From Mesonia profundi (GTDB taxonomy: Bacteria > Bacteroidota > Bacteroidia > Flavobacteriales > Flavobacteriaceae), in the NCBI RefSeq assembly GCF_031085155.1, contig NZ_JAVHUL010000028.1, forward strand, positions 1 to 40,363: a stretch of 40,363 bases of DNA, written 5' to 3'. The notes below the pieces were generated by a model. It worked only from the letters and a program-made list of their open reading frames with translations, searched no databases and had not been told where the DNA came from. The translations under genes and the position numbers were made by a program. This document shows positions 1-6,630 of the stretch, piece by piece. Within the stretch, counting starts at the first letter, position 1; each line of letters begins with the position of its first letter.

Positions 1-57
1 TTATAGCTAAAACAAGTTACTGATTATCAGTAAGATGAACAACTTTTTTCTTTTAAA

Positions 58-324
58 TCATAATGCACAACGGGTTTCAGATAATATAAACTTAAGTTTT
101 CCATCAAAGATTTTCAACATAATAAAGACGTCCAACCCATTTCCCATTAGCGCATGGTTTAGACGAATGTTGTAGGCCTCTATGATTCCCATATCTTCTA
201 ATTTTTGAATGTGCTCCCTTACTGAAGAAGGGGAAAGCGCAATTTTTCTTCCTATTTCAGCAAAAGAAGATCTAGAATTTACCTTAAGCAAATCGATTAT
301 TTTAATATCTATGTTGTCAACCAT
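58..324 (-). pseudogene. Truncated Lrp/AsnC-family transcriptional regulator
   Basis: The 88-aa product starts with a clear AsnC-type winged helix-turn-helix (residues 1-55, with the typical pattern DxxIIxLLxxNSRxSFAEIG and LSxSSVREHIQKLE). It then begins the RAM ligand-binding domain (GLDVFIMLKIFDGKLK) but stops after about 20 more residues. Lrp proteins are normally about 150 aa, so the RAM domain is mostly missing. The last residues (LSETRCAL) do not look like the family, which suggests a deletion or frameshift. Only 57 bp remain to the window edge, so I cannot see whether the rest lies nearby in another frame. It is divergent from the TSUP exporter gene, a common arrangement for a local regulator. 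Confidence 0.7.
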
Positions 325-453
325 TGATTCGTTGTTTATATTTTAAATATACATTTTTTAATGGAGAATACTTCTTTATAGCTATGGAATCAATTTCCTT
401 ATCAATACTATTCTCTTTAATTTTGAGATGTATTAATAGTAGCTTTTATTGAG

Positions 454-1170
454 ATGGATATTTATATTTTTTTAATTCTGATCATCGGAATATTTGTAGG
501 ATTTTATGTGCAAACTGTCATTGGGTTTGCAGGATCTTTAATGGCGCTTCCCATATTGCTATTTGGAATGGAACTACCCGATGCCATTGCGTATATCTCA
601 ATTTTCTATTTGTTTTCAAGTGCTTTTTTAATTGCAAAAGAATGGAAAAATATAAATAGGAAAATAATTTTAAGGCTTGCTTTAGCTTCGGTAATAGGCG
701 TTATCTTAGGGATTATAGTACTCACTTTTACAAAACCTATACTCCTAAAAAAAGGACTCGGTATATTTATTTTGCTCTACGTGGGCTATGTTTTTTTGGG
801 AAAGAAAAAGATCAAATTAAATAAAGTAGGTATCATTAGCTTTGGGGTAATGGCCGGATTTTTTTCGGGTATATTCTCCACAGGAGGTCCGCTTTATGTG
901 ATCTGCATTGAAAACTCGGTTAAAGAGATGAAAACATTTAGAGCTACCATGATTGGAGTCTTGGGTCTTGTTACCATAGCCCGCGTTCCTACACTGGCTA
1001 TAAGTGGAATATTAGATTTCCAACATATAAAAATGTCCTTGCTGGTATTTCCTGTTTTTCTTTTTGCTCAATTTTTAGGAAAACAAACTTTTGAGAAAAT
1101 TAATGAAAACCTATTTAAAAAATTATTAATAGGGCTTCTATGTATTTCAAGCCTTGTTCTTGTCTTTTAA
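454..1170 (+). CDS. TSUP family (TauE/SafE) membrane exporter
   Basis: This 238-aa, very hydrophobic protein has about eight predicted membrane segments. The first half carries the family's GFAGSLMALPIL stretch after the first helix, and the second half has the equivalent glycine-rich element GVMAGFFSGIFSTGGPLY. TSUP proteins move sulfite, organosulfonates or other small anions across the inner membrane; the substrate here cannot be read from sequence. The ATG at 454 starts directly before helix 1, and the length is normal for the family. It is transcribed away from the truncated Lrp/AsnC gene, so that regulator may once have controlled it. Confidence 0.85.
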   Translation: MDIYIFLILIIGIFVGFYVQTVIGFAGSLMALPILLFGMELPDAIAYISIFYLFSSAFLIAKEWKNINRKIILRLALASVIGVILGIIVLTFTKPILLKKGLGIFILLYVGYVFLGKKKIKLNKVGIISFGVMAGFFSGIFSTGGPLYVICIENSVKEMKTFRATMIGVLGLVTIARVPTLAISGILDFQHIKMSLLVFPVFLFAQFLGKQTFEKINENLFKKLLIGLLCISSLVLVF

Positions 1171-1333
1171 GTTATTTAAAATCATAAAACTGTAAAAAAA
1201 ACAGGACTAACAGCGAGATTGAGTTAACTTATTCTTTTATGCAATCCTTTTGAATAAACACAACATTTAGGAATAATCCCACAACTTTTTGACTTGATCC
1301 CTAATCTGCGACTGTGACGTACTGAAATAAAAA

Positions 1334-1363
1334 AAGCCTAACAAATAAAAATTTGTTAGGCTT
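1334..1363. terminator. Perfect inverted repeat, probable bidirectional terminator
   Basis: A 13-bp perfect stem, aagcctaacaaat / atttgttaggctt, with a 4-nt AAAA loop. It is preceded by an A-run on the plus strand, so it reads as a stem plus T-run on the minus strand. It sits immediately downstream of the minus-strand tRNA 3' end remnant, where a tRNA terminator is expected. Confidence 0.7.
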
Positions 1364-1365
1364 CA

Positions 1366-1390
1366 TTGGTCGGGGTGGCAGGATTCGAAG
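1366..1390 (-). tRNA. tRNA 3'-end remnant (partial), likely attachment-site scar
   Basis: Read on the minus strand this is TTCGAAT (T-loop), CCTGC (3' half of the T-stem), CACCCCG (3' acceptor strand), then ACCA (discriminator plus encoded CCA). The 5' half of the T-stem and everything upstream of it are absent; the following bases (toward higher coordinates) do not continue a tRNA. A tRNA 3' end cut at the T-loop is the usual product of tyrosine-recombinase integration or excision. The amino-acid identity cannot be read from the fragment. Confidence 0.6.
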
Positions 1391-1427
1391 GAATACTGTT
1401 AAGCCCTATTAACACTGGTTTTCTAAA

Positions 1428-1463
1428 GGGTTACCAAATAAAGGTATCCGAATAGGTATCATT
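1428..1463. repeat. Three short GGTNNC-type iterated motifs next to the tRNA remnant
   Basis: Within about 35 bp the sequence holds gggttacc, aggtatcc and aggtatca. These short iterations beside a putative att scar could be leftover arm-type integrase or excisionase sites. They are too short and degenerate to be sure. Confidence 0.25.
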
Positions 1464-1492
1464 AATTTTATAGAACGTTGTGTGTATTTGAT

Positions 1493-1548
1493 AGTCGAAA
1501 TACTATTTAAATATAGTAAATCTATATATTATTTCATAGTATTCGACT
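1493..1548. repeat. Interrupted inverted repeat upstream of the leftward small gene's end
   Basis: agtcgaaatact (1493-1504) and agtattcgact (1538-1548) are inverted copies differing by one inserted base, separated by an AT-only spacer of about 33 bp. A second motif, aacgttgtgtg, lies just to the left (about 1474-1484) and resembles sequences bordering other modules in this window. The function is unknown. Confidence 0.35.
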
Positions 1549-1563
1549 GTAAATTAAATGATT

Positions 1564-1764
1564 TTAGTGGATAAGATCTTCTAACTCAGTAGGATCTATT
1601 CCGGTATATTCTGCAAATTCTTGAATGGTTATAAAATGATGTTTAGATTTGCCTAACTTCAATCTTATTTCCATTAGAAGCTCTCTGGAATATCGATAAC
1701 TTTTACCAGTAATTACTTGAACGTCTTTTGGATAAATACATATCCTGTTATTTAGCTTCTTCAT
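1564..1764 (-). CDS. Small DNA-binding-like protein (excisionase/HTH type), unknown role
   Basis: A 66-aa basic protein, MKKLNNRICIYPKDVQVIT then GKSYRYSRELLMEIRLKLGK and FITIQEFAEYTGIDPTELED. It resembles a small flavobacterial family of proteins with a MerR/excisionase-like helix-turn-helix: the first part reads like a recognition helix and the FITIQEFAEYTGI segment like a second helical pair. I recall the pattern but cannot name a characterised member. Its place between a tRNA-end scar and a mobile-looking cassette would suit a recombination directionality factor or small repressor. That is inference from context only. Confidence 0.55.
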   Translation of the reverse strand: MKKLNNRICIYPKDVQVITGKSYRYSRELLMEIRLKLGKSKHHFITIQEFAEYTGIDPTELEDLIH

Positions 1765-1914
1765 ACTATATCTATACTTAATCCATACCTATGCTATCCT
1801 TCAGGTATATATTTTCAGCTCATTTAATGCATTAATTTATAATTTGATGCACCTATTGTTATTCGAAATAATAAAGTTATTAAAAAGGAGCTCTTGAAGT
1901 TTTGTTTTTATAGG

Positions 1915-1941
1915 AAATATTCCGAATAAATAGGAATATTT
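1915..1941. promoter_or_regulatory. Perfect 9-bp inverted repeat, candidate operator upstream of the four-gene cassette
   Basis: aaatattcc (1915-1923) and ggaatattt (1933-1941) are perfect inverted copies separated by 9 bp, a spacing near two helical turns centre to centre. The repeat lies about 140 bp before the first cassette gene at 2078 and after the small DNA-binding-like gene read leftward from 1764. It may be the binding site of that protein. Further on, aaactttg (about 1989-1996) is one base away from the TAnnTTTG -7 element. Confidence 0.4.
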
Positions 1942-2077
1942 GCTTTGTATTGAACTTAAAATTTAGGTTTAAAGGTCAAAATATCAAAACTTTGCACTTG
2001 AATTGTTAGATGCATCGCAATTTAAATGGTAAAGGAAAGTGCCAGGAAATTTTCCAAACGATTTAAATTTTTTAAAA

Positions 2078-2833
2078 ATGGCAAAGCAAGTAGGAATTAT
2101 TAGATTGAAAGGAACCATTGCCGGAATCTCTTTTTATAAGTCGAGTGATGGGTATTTAGCTCGGGAGAAAGGTGGGGTGGATAAGAATAGAATTAATTCT
2201 GATCCGGCGTTTCAAAGAACGCGAGAAAATGGTTCAGAGTTCGGTAGAGCAGGGAAGGGGGGTAAACTGATTAGAAATTCAATTCGTTTACTTCTTCAAA
2301 ATGCGAGTGATAAACGTGTTACGAGTCGATTGACTAAACAAATGGTTGCGATCATTAAAACTGATGCAACTAATGCTAGAGGAGAGCGTACTGTAATAGA
2401 TGGTGATATGGAATTATTGAAGGGTTTTAACTTCAATATTAATGGTATTTTAAGTTCTACCTTATTTGCTGATTATACTACTACTATTGACCGTGTCACG
2501 GGTGAGGTTAATTTGAACCTTGACGCGTACAAGCCTATAAATACCATTAAGGTACCTGGGGGAACAACCCATTTTCGATTAAGCATAGGCGGTGCCGAAC
2601 TTGATTTTGAAAACGAGGCTCAAGTATTCGCGATGGAACAAACGAGTATACTTCCCTATGATGAGGTAGAGCAAGTGGCTTCCGTATTAACAGCCACTTT
2701 AACGCCTAACTCCACTTTACCCTTGGTAGGTGTTATTTGTATTGAATTCTTTCAAGAGGTGAACGGGCAAATGTACCCTTTAAAAAATGGTGCTTTTAAT
2801 GCACTGTCTGTAGCTGAGGTAGATAATCTATAA
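2078..2833 (+). CDS. Conserved flavobacterial protein of unknown function (first gene of DUF5675 cassette)
   Basis: With ATG at 2078 the product is 251 aa, starting MAKQVGIIRLKGTIAGISFYKSS. An earlier GTG at 2039 is possible but adds an unlikely leader. The N-terminal third is basic (LAREKGG, DPAFQRTRENGSEFGRAGKG, then a helix with many K/R), and the rest looks beta-rich. It has no signal peptide and no membrane segment. I recognise the family only as an unannotated Bacteroidota protein, superficially like DUF6266 proteins, which also open with a G-T-I/V-G-G motif. It ends 2 bp before the DUF5675 gene, so the two are co-transcribed. A phage- or particle-related structural role is a guess. Confidence 0.75.
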   Translation: MAKQVGIIRLKGTIAGISFYKSSDGYLAREKGGVDKNRINSDPAFQRTRENGSEFGRAGKGGKLIRNSIRLLLQNASDKRVTSRLTKQMVAIIKTDATNARGERTVIDGDMELLKGFNFNINGILSSTLFADYTTTIDRVTGEVNLNLDAYKPINTIKVPGGTTHFRLSIGGAELDFENEAQVFAMEQTSILPYDEVEQVASVLTATLTPNSTLPLVGVICIEFFQEVNGQMYPLKNGAFNALSVAEVDNL

Positions 2834-2835
2834 AA

Positions 2836-3231
2836 ATGGATTTGATACTGAAAAGGAAATATAGCAAAGAGGGAACCAACGGGACCCTCTTTGTTTTCCA
2901 AAAAGAAATAGGTCATACCATTGAGCTTCCCTGGAAAGAAAATCAACGCAGTGTTTCTTGTATTCCGGAAGGAAAATATCTTTTAAGAAAGCGTTATAGT
3001 GTAAGGTTTAAATGGCATTTAGAGTTAATGTTCGTTGAGAATAGAAGCTTTATTTTGATTCATCCTGCCAATACTGCTTTAAAGGAATTAAGAGGATGTA
3101 TTGCGCCTGTAACTTCATTAACAGGAGAGGGAAAAGGTATTGGATCGCGTAGAGCTCTACAGAAATTAAAAGCCTTAGTGTTTCCAGTTTTTGGAAAAGG
3201 AGAAAAAGTTTATTTAACCATCACATCTTAA
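2836..3231 (+). CDS. DUF5675 family protein
   Basis: The 131-aa product matches my memory of DUF5675: a compact beta-rich domain with TIELPWKENQRSVSCIPEGKY (about 34-54), then FILIHPANTALKELRGCIAP (about 72-91). The conserved H-P-A-N and G-C-I motifs resemble the His and Cys of L,D-transpeptidase-like folds, though I cannot prove relationship. The family is frequent in phages and in phage-like or secretion-related loci and has no settled function. It lies 2 bp after the unknown gene and 10 bp before a small membrane protein gene, as part of a tight four-gene operon. Confidence 0.75.
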   Translation: MDLILKRKYSKEGTNGTLFVFQKEIGHTIELPWKENQRSVSCIPEGKYLLRKRYSVRFKWHLELMFVENRSFILIHPANTALKELRGCIAPVTSLTGEGKGIGSRRALQKLKALVFPVFGKGEKVYLTITS

Positions 3232-3241
3232 AATTACGATT

Positions 3242-3484
3242 ATGAATATAATAGATAGAGCAAAATCACCCACCCCCAATTTTTTTAAAATAGTTCGAAA
3301 TATTGGTTTATTTTTAGCTGCTATAGGTGGGGCCATCATTGCTGCTCCGGTAGCATTACCAACGATTGTTTATACGATTGGAGGCTATATTGCTGTTGCG
3401 GGCGGTGCGCTATCGGCAGTAAGTCAGGTTACGGTGGAAACGAATATAATTGAAGCCTCCAAAAGTAATACTGATGCAAAGTAA
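3242..3484 (+). CDS. Small glycine/alanine-rich membrane protein, holin-like in size
   Basis: An 80-aa protein with a short charged N-terminus and two hydrophobic segments (about residues 20-37 and 40-62) rich in Gly and Ala, then a polar tail. The size, two-helix topology and position after a DUF5675 gene are holin-like, but there is no sequence signature that proves it. The next gene starts inside its 3' end, implying translational coupling. Confidence 0.6.
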   Translation: MNIIDRAKSPTPNFFKIVRNIGLFLAAIGGAIIAAPVALPTIVYTIGGYIAVAGGALSAVSQVTVETNIIEASKSNTDAK

Positions 3485-3653
3485 TGATGTTACTTTTTTG
3501 GGTACTATTGGAGGTACATTCATCAGTATTTTGCCCGCTTTAAGTTCGCAAGATATTTATCGAACCGTATCTTTAGCCGCCATTGGTGCCGCTGTGAGTT
3601 TCCTTGTTTCCTTAGTATTAAAAATAATAATAGAACGGAGTAGAAAAAAATGA
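3474..3653 (+). CDS. Very small membrane protein with basic tail
   Basis: ATG at 3474 overlaps the stop of the preceding gene by 11 bp and gives a 59-aa protein, better than the in-frame ATG at 3450. It has a hydrophobic N-terminal stretch and a clear membrane helix (TVSLAAIGAAVSFLVSLVLK), then the basic end ERSRKK. It is the last gene of the cassette, followed by an intrinsic terminator. The function is unknown; it and its neighbour could form a two-component membrane pore or anchor. Confidence 0.55.
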   Translation: MQSNDVTFLGTIGGTFISILPALSSQDIYRTVSLAAIGAAVSFLVSLVLKIIIERSRKK

Positions 3654-3690
3654 TTTATTCCGTTTTATTACTGTTATAAGTTAATATTCA

Positions 3691-3716
3691 AAACCCTTTC
3701 ACGAGGGTTTTTTTTA
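3691..3716 (+). terminator. Intrinsic terminator of the four-gene cassette
   Basis: aaaccc / gggttt stem with an 8-nt loop (3691-3710) followed by a run of T. It is 37 bp after the last cassette stop codon. Confidence 0.75.
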
Positions 3717-4151
3717 TATTTTTTTTCAGCTAAAAAATATGCTTTACCTATTGGTAGCGTTGGATTGCTGTCAAGGTTTTTCGGAAATAAATAGATGTTA
3801 AATTTTAGGAAAAAACGATATCATTCCTAGCTATTTTTTCAGAAAACCCGCAGGGCTTGACCTTTATAGCAAATTGCGGTTGGATAGGGGAGAGCTGCCT
3901 AAATTTGCAAGCTTTTTTTATGGTTTTTTAATACTAATTAGGTTTTGTATAAACTGCTTCGCTTAAGAATCAAGACCGCTTCGCTATTAGAATCAAGAAG
4001 CAAGACTTAAAAATAACTAACTGATAAACAGTAGTGATTTAAAACAAAATATTTACTAGCACTCTCGCTAACTTTATTTAATAAAAAGCAAGCTAACTAT
4101 TATAAAACCTAGTTAAACTCCATAAGTTTAGAGAACTCATCAACTTTAGGT
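3717..4151. other. Non-coding stretch
   Basis: I see no credible gene on either strand here. The sequence is AT-rich, with short repeated words (cgcttaagaatcaagac and cgctattagaatcaagaagc around 3959-4005). It may be decayed accessory DNA. Confidence 0.5.
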
Positions 4152-4183
4152 TATTCTTAATCGGATACTAATGATTAAGAATA
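4152..4183. repeat. 11-bp perfect inverted repeat
   Basis: tattcttaatc (4152-4162) and gattaagaata (4173-4183) with a 10-nt loop. There is no T-run on either side, so a terminator is unlikely; an operator or a fold-back site is possible. Confidence 0.4.
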
Positions 4184-4192
4184 CATAGTTAA

Positions 4193-4294
4193 CTAGACTA
4201 ATTTTAAAAAATCGGCTGTTTCTTGTTTTGCTCTAAGTTTTTCCGTTTCTGGTTTAGCCAATTTTTTCAGATCTCCTTCAATTTTAAGAACGAT
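4193..4294 (-). pseudogene. Possible C-terminal gene remnant
   Basis: On the minus strand the frame ending at the TAG at 4193-4195 reads IEGDLKKLAKPETEKLRAKQ and ends in ETADFLKLV. This is a protein-like charged helical tail, unlike the random translations around it. No start codon or upstream coding sequence joins it: going upstream the frame runs into a hairpin and T-run. It could be the tail of a deleted gene. The family is not recognised. Confidence 0.25.
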
Positions 4295-4295
4295 T

Positions 4296-4325
4296 AAAAA
4301 AAAGAGCCCCCTAATATGGGAGCTC
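4296..4325 (-). terminator. Intrinsic terminator on the minus strand
   Basis: gagctccc / gggggctc stem (4325-4318 with 4311-4304) with a short loop, followed on the minus strand by eight T. The stem is 8 bp including one G-U pair. Confidence 0.65.
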
Positions 4326-4640
4326 TGTGAGGCAACACTCTAACCAAAAGATGCGTACCGTGTACTCTTTGAAGCCACCGGTATGCGCATCTATACAGAA
4401 AGGACTGCCTGAGACACGTATGCCCGCCAGCAACCACCAGTTGCCTAAACGGACTCTAAAGGATAATTTAAACATAATGCCTAAACACAGGATCGGTGTG
4501 ATTGGTGCAAGGGCTGAGGGAGAAAATACTACCCGAAGGGTGGAGATTTTTTCCAATAGGCGTAGCGAACTCTTGTGGCTCTCGCATCCGCACGCCTGTA
4601 CCTTTGCTTTATGTTTGAGTTATTATTGAATAATTACTAA
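4296..4640 (-). ncRNA. Candidate structured RNA ending in an intrinsic terminator
   Basis: The minus strand ends in a GC-rich hairpin and T-run (4296-4325). Upstream of it lies gatgcg(ca)taccg pairing with cggtacgcatc around an 18-nt loop (about 4349-4392), plus a small cccttcggg hairpin near 4531-4543. GC content is higher than in the flanks, and both strands lack a believable protein (the overlapping frames have improbable composition). It does not match tmRNA, RNase P or 6S RNA as I know them. The 5' end is not defined. On the plus strand TACCTTTG at 4599-4606 matches a -7 element reading rightward, so the strand of transcription is not certain. Confidence 0.35.
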
Positions 4641-5690
4641 GAATTGGATTGTTCTGGATTTTAATTCGATAGTTTAAAAAAAGAATTTTATAGCTTACTG
4701 GAGTTTAATTTAGGGCAGGTAATCCAAAGGCGCGAGCCGCCTGCGAGTTGAACAACGGGTGTGCTGGCTTTTGGTATGGAATACCGCCAGCGCTATGTTT
4801 TTAACACGGGTTTGGCGCTGTAATTGGTTCGGGGGGAAAGGAAAGGGCTGTTTTGTAATGAAATGTAAAGCAATGAAGCTTACCCATAATGAAATGGAAG
4901 TTTAGCGGTAGCTAAGATGCAATGAAATGAAGGGTGTTGCGAAGTGCTTGAAATTGAATGTAAAACCAGCTCTTTTGCGCGGTTTGCAATAAGGCTTGTT
5001 TTTTTATGACTGTCGGAATAAAATACATAAGCTTTATGCAAATATGGGTGTTCCAATTACTGTGACAAACTTATTTGCCCGTTGTGATCGCAGGCTCGCA
5101 CATCGGTTAGCAGCGGTTGCACCCAAATAACGTACTTGCGCAGCATATCTTTATGGGTTTGGGTGCAAGTGTAGCTGCGGGTGCTGTAGGAATGGCGTGT
5201 GTGTAATAGTGCAAATGAATAGCTTTTGTAGCCTGAGGATGGAAGGCGTAGTAAGCGTATGAATGGTAGATGCAAGGGATTATATGCTACACCAGTTTTT
5301 AGATTTCTCGACTGCGCTCGAAATTACATTTAAATTTTTATGACTATATACCCTTGCAGCTATGTACTATGGAACAAAACAGAATGACGGAAGCACACCT
5401 TATTACCTGCCACGTCACATTCTATCTTGCAATTCAAACACTTATGAAAACGGATTTAAAAAAGCGCAATGGCAAAAAGTAAGGGCTGAAATACTGGAAT
5501 GCAATGGAGGTATTTCAGCTTTTACTGCGCGGAAAGCAAATGGGTATGGCTGAAATGCAATGGAAGCTATACTTATTTGCTTGGGGGGTATTTTATTAAT
5601 TGTTATTCTTAACAACTTTTAGCATTAATTGGTATTATATAACTTAAATACTGACTGTACTATAGTTCTATTTAATTATAGTACAAGTTG
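4641..5690. other. Non-coding stretch with higher-GC islands
   Basis: There is no convincing gene. Short open frames at 5057-5275 (minus) and 5362-5553 (plus) have improbable composition and no recognisable start context. The stretch contains ggcgcgagccgcctgcg and ccgccagcgct words and repeated gaaatg/caatgaaatg phrases. It could be degraded mobile DNA or several short palindromic spacers. It separates the first cassette from the end of the restriction operon. Confidence 0.4.
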
Positions 5691-5695
5691 TTTTA

Positions 5696-6601
5696 TTAAA
5701 CTAAAGCCTGTTTTATCAAACTCATTATATATTCTAAATCTTTAGTGCTTTTGATGATGGTTTCATAATCACCGTTACCCCAATGGCCTGTTTTAGAAAC
5801 ATCACGCATTAATCCTTTAGGGTCTTCAAGCTGTCCTATTTGAAGATTAATGAATAGTTTTAGCCCTTTTTTAAGTATTACGATGTCTGATATGTTCTTA
5901 TCTTTCTTAAAGGCGATGTATAACTTTTTGGGTTCAATTTCTATATCATCTGCGAGGTTTAAAATGGCCTCTTTAAATTCTTCGTATAATTCAATGACCT
6001 CGTCTGATTTGTTATCTAAGTGATCTTCTTCTGTGTAAACCTTTATTTCTTTAGTTACCGATTCTAATTTGGAATTAGATGAAGTGATAGGTTTGATACT
6101 TTCAGCCGCTTTACTTTTCTTGATTTGATTGACGCTAATTAAATTGTTTTCGTAGCGTTTGATTTCCCATAGTTCAATAGCAATATCTTTAAAGTTAGTT
6201 GCTGTCTTTTGGTTTTCTGTAAAGCTAGTTGAGACAAAAACTACCCTGGTTTGGCTCCAGTCTACTTCAGAACGCTTTAAGTTGGCCTTAAGCGTTTCGT
6301 TATACTCAACAATAAAATCTGCTTTATTTTCAAGCATTAAGCTTAAATAGGTAAAGCCTTGATCTACGACACTTATATTCTTACTTCGTTTATATTCAAT
6401 AATAATAAAAGCCTTTGTCTCGGGGTCGAAAGCTAAAGTATCAATGCGTTTATTTTTGATAGAAAATTCTGATTTTACCAATTGTAAACCCATCAACTCA
6501 TTTAAATTAGCTTCAAAAAGCTGCTGAATTTCCTTTTCTAATTTAAAAGGTTTTTCTTTTAGACTGTTTATACTATTTGATTGTAACTTATATAAATTCA
6601 T
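5696..6601 (-). CDS. PD-(D/E)XK-like nuclease domain protein with C-terminal DUF5655
   Basis: The 301-aa protein has two parts. Residues about 20-150 resemble a restriction-endonuclease-like fold: an E30 helix, then D54 in RIDTLAFDPETKAFIIIEYK with E69-x-K71, the D...ExK arrangement of metal-dependent nucleases. Residues about 206-301 match DUF5655 (LYIAFKKDKNISDIVILKKG, then GHWGNGDYETIIKS), a domain often fused to nuclease-like modules and annotated as predicted transport protein. The gene follows hsdR on the same strand with a 29-bp gap, so it is probably the last gene of the type I restriction operon. A defence accessory role is inferred. Confidence 0.75.
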   Translation of the reverse strand: MNLYKLQSNSINSLKEKPFKLEKEIQQLFEANLNELMGLQLVKSEFSIKNKRIDTLAFDPETKAFIIIEYKRSKNISVVDQGFTYLSLMLENKADFIVEYNETLKANLKRSEVDWSQTRVVFVSTSFTENQKTATNFKDIAIELWEIKRYENNLISVNQIKKSKAAESIKPITSSNSKLESVTKEIKVYTEEDHLDNKSDEVIELYEEFKEAILNLADDIEIEPKKLYIAFKKDKNISDIVILKKGLKLFINLQIGQLEDPKGLMRDVSKTGHWGNGDYETIIKSTKDLEYIMSLIKQALV

Positions 6602-6630
6602 TAGATAATTTTTCTATTAACTAGTAATTT

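Noticed and set aside
1366..1390. A complete tRNA gene at the tRNA-like sequence
   Set aside because: The 5' part of the T-stem, anticodon, D-arm and 5' acceptor strand are missing; only the 3' end remains.
4311..4629. Overlapping open frames on both strands (81 and 100 aa)
   Set aside because: The composition is unlike proteins of this organism, there is no family match I know, and both overlap a terminator and hairpins; a structured RNA or non-coding DNA explains the region better.
5057..5553. Open frames of 72 aa (minus) and 63 aa (plus)
   Set aside because: No start context, low-quality composition and no neighbours; treated as chance frames in a spacer.
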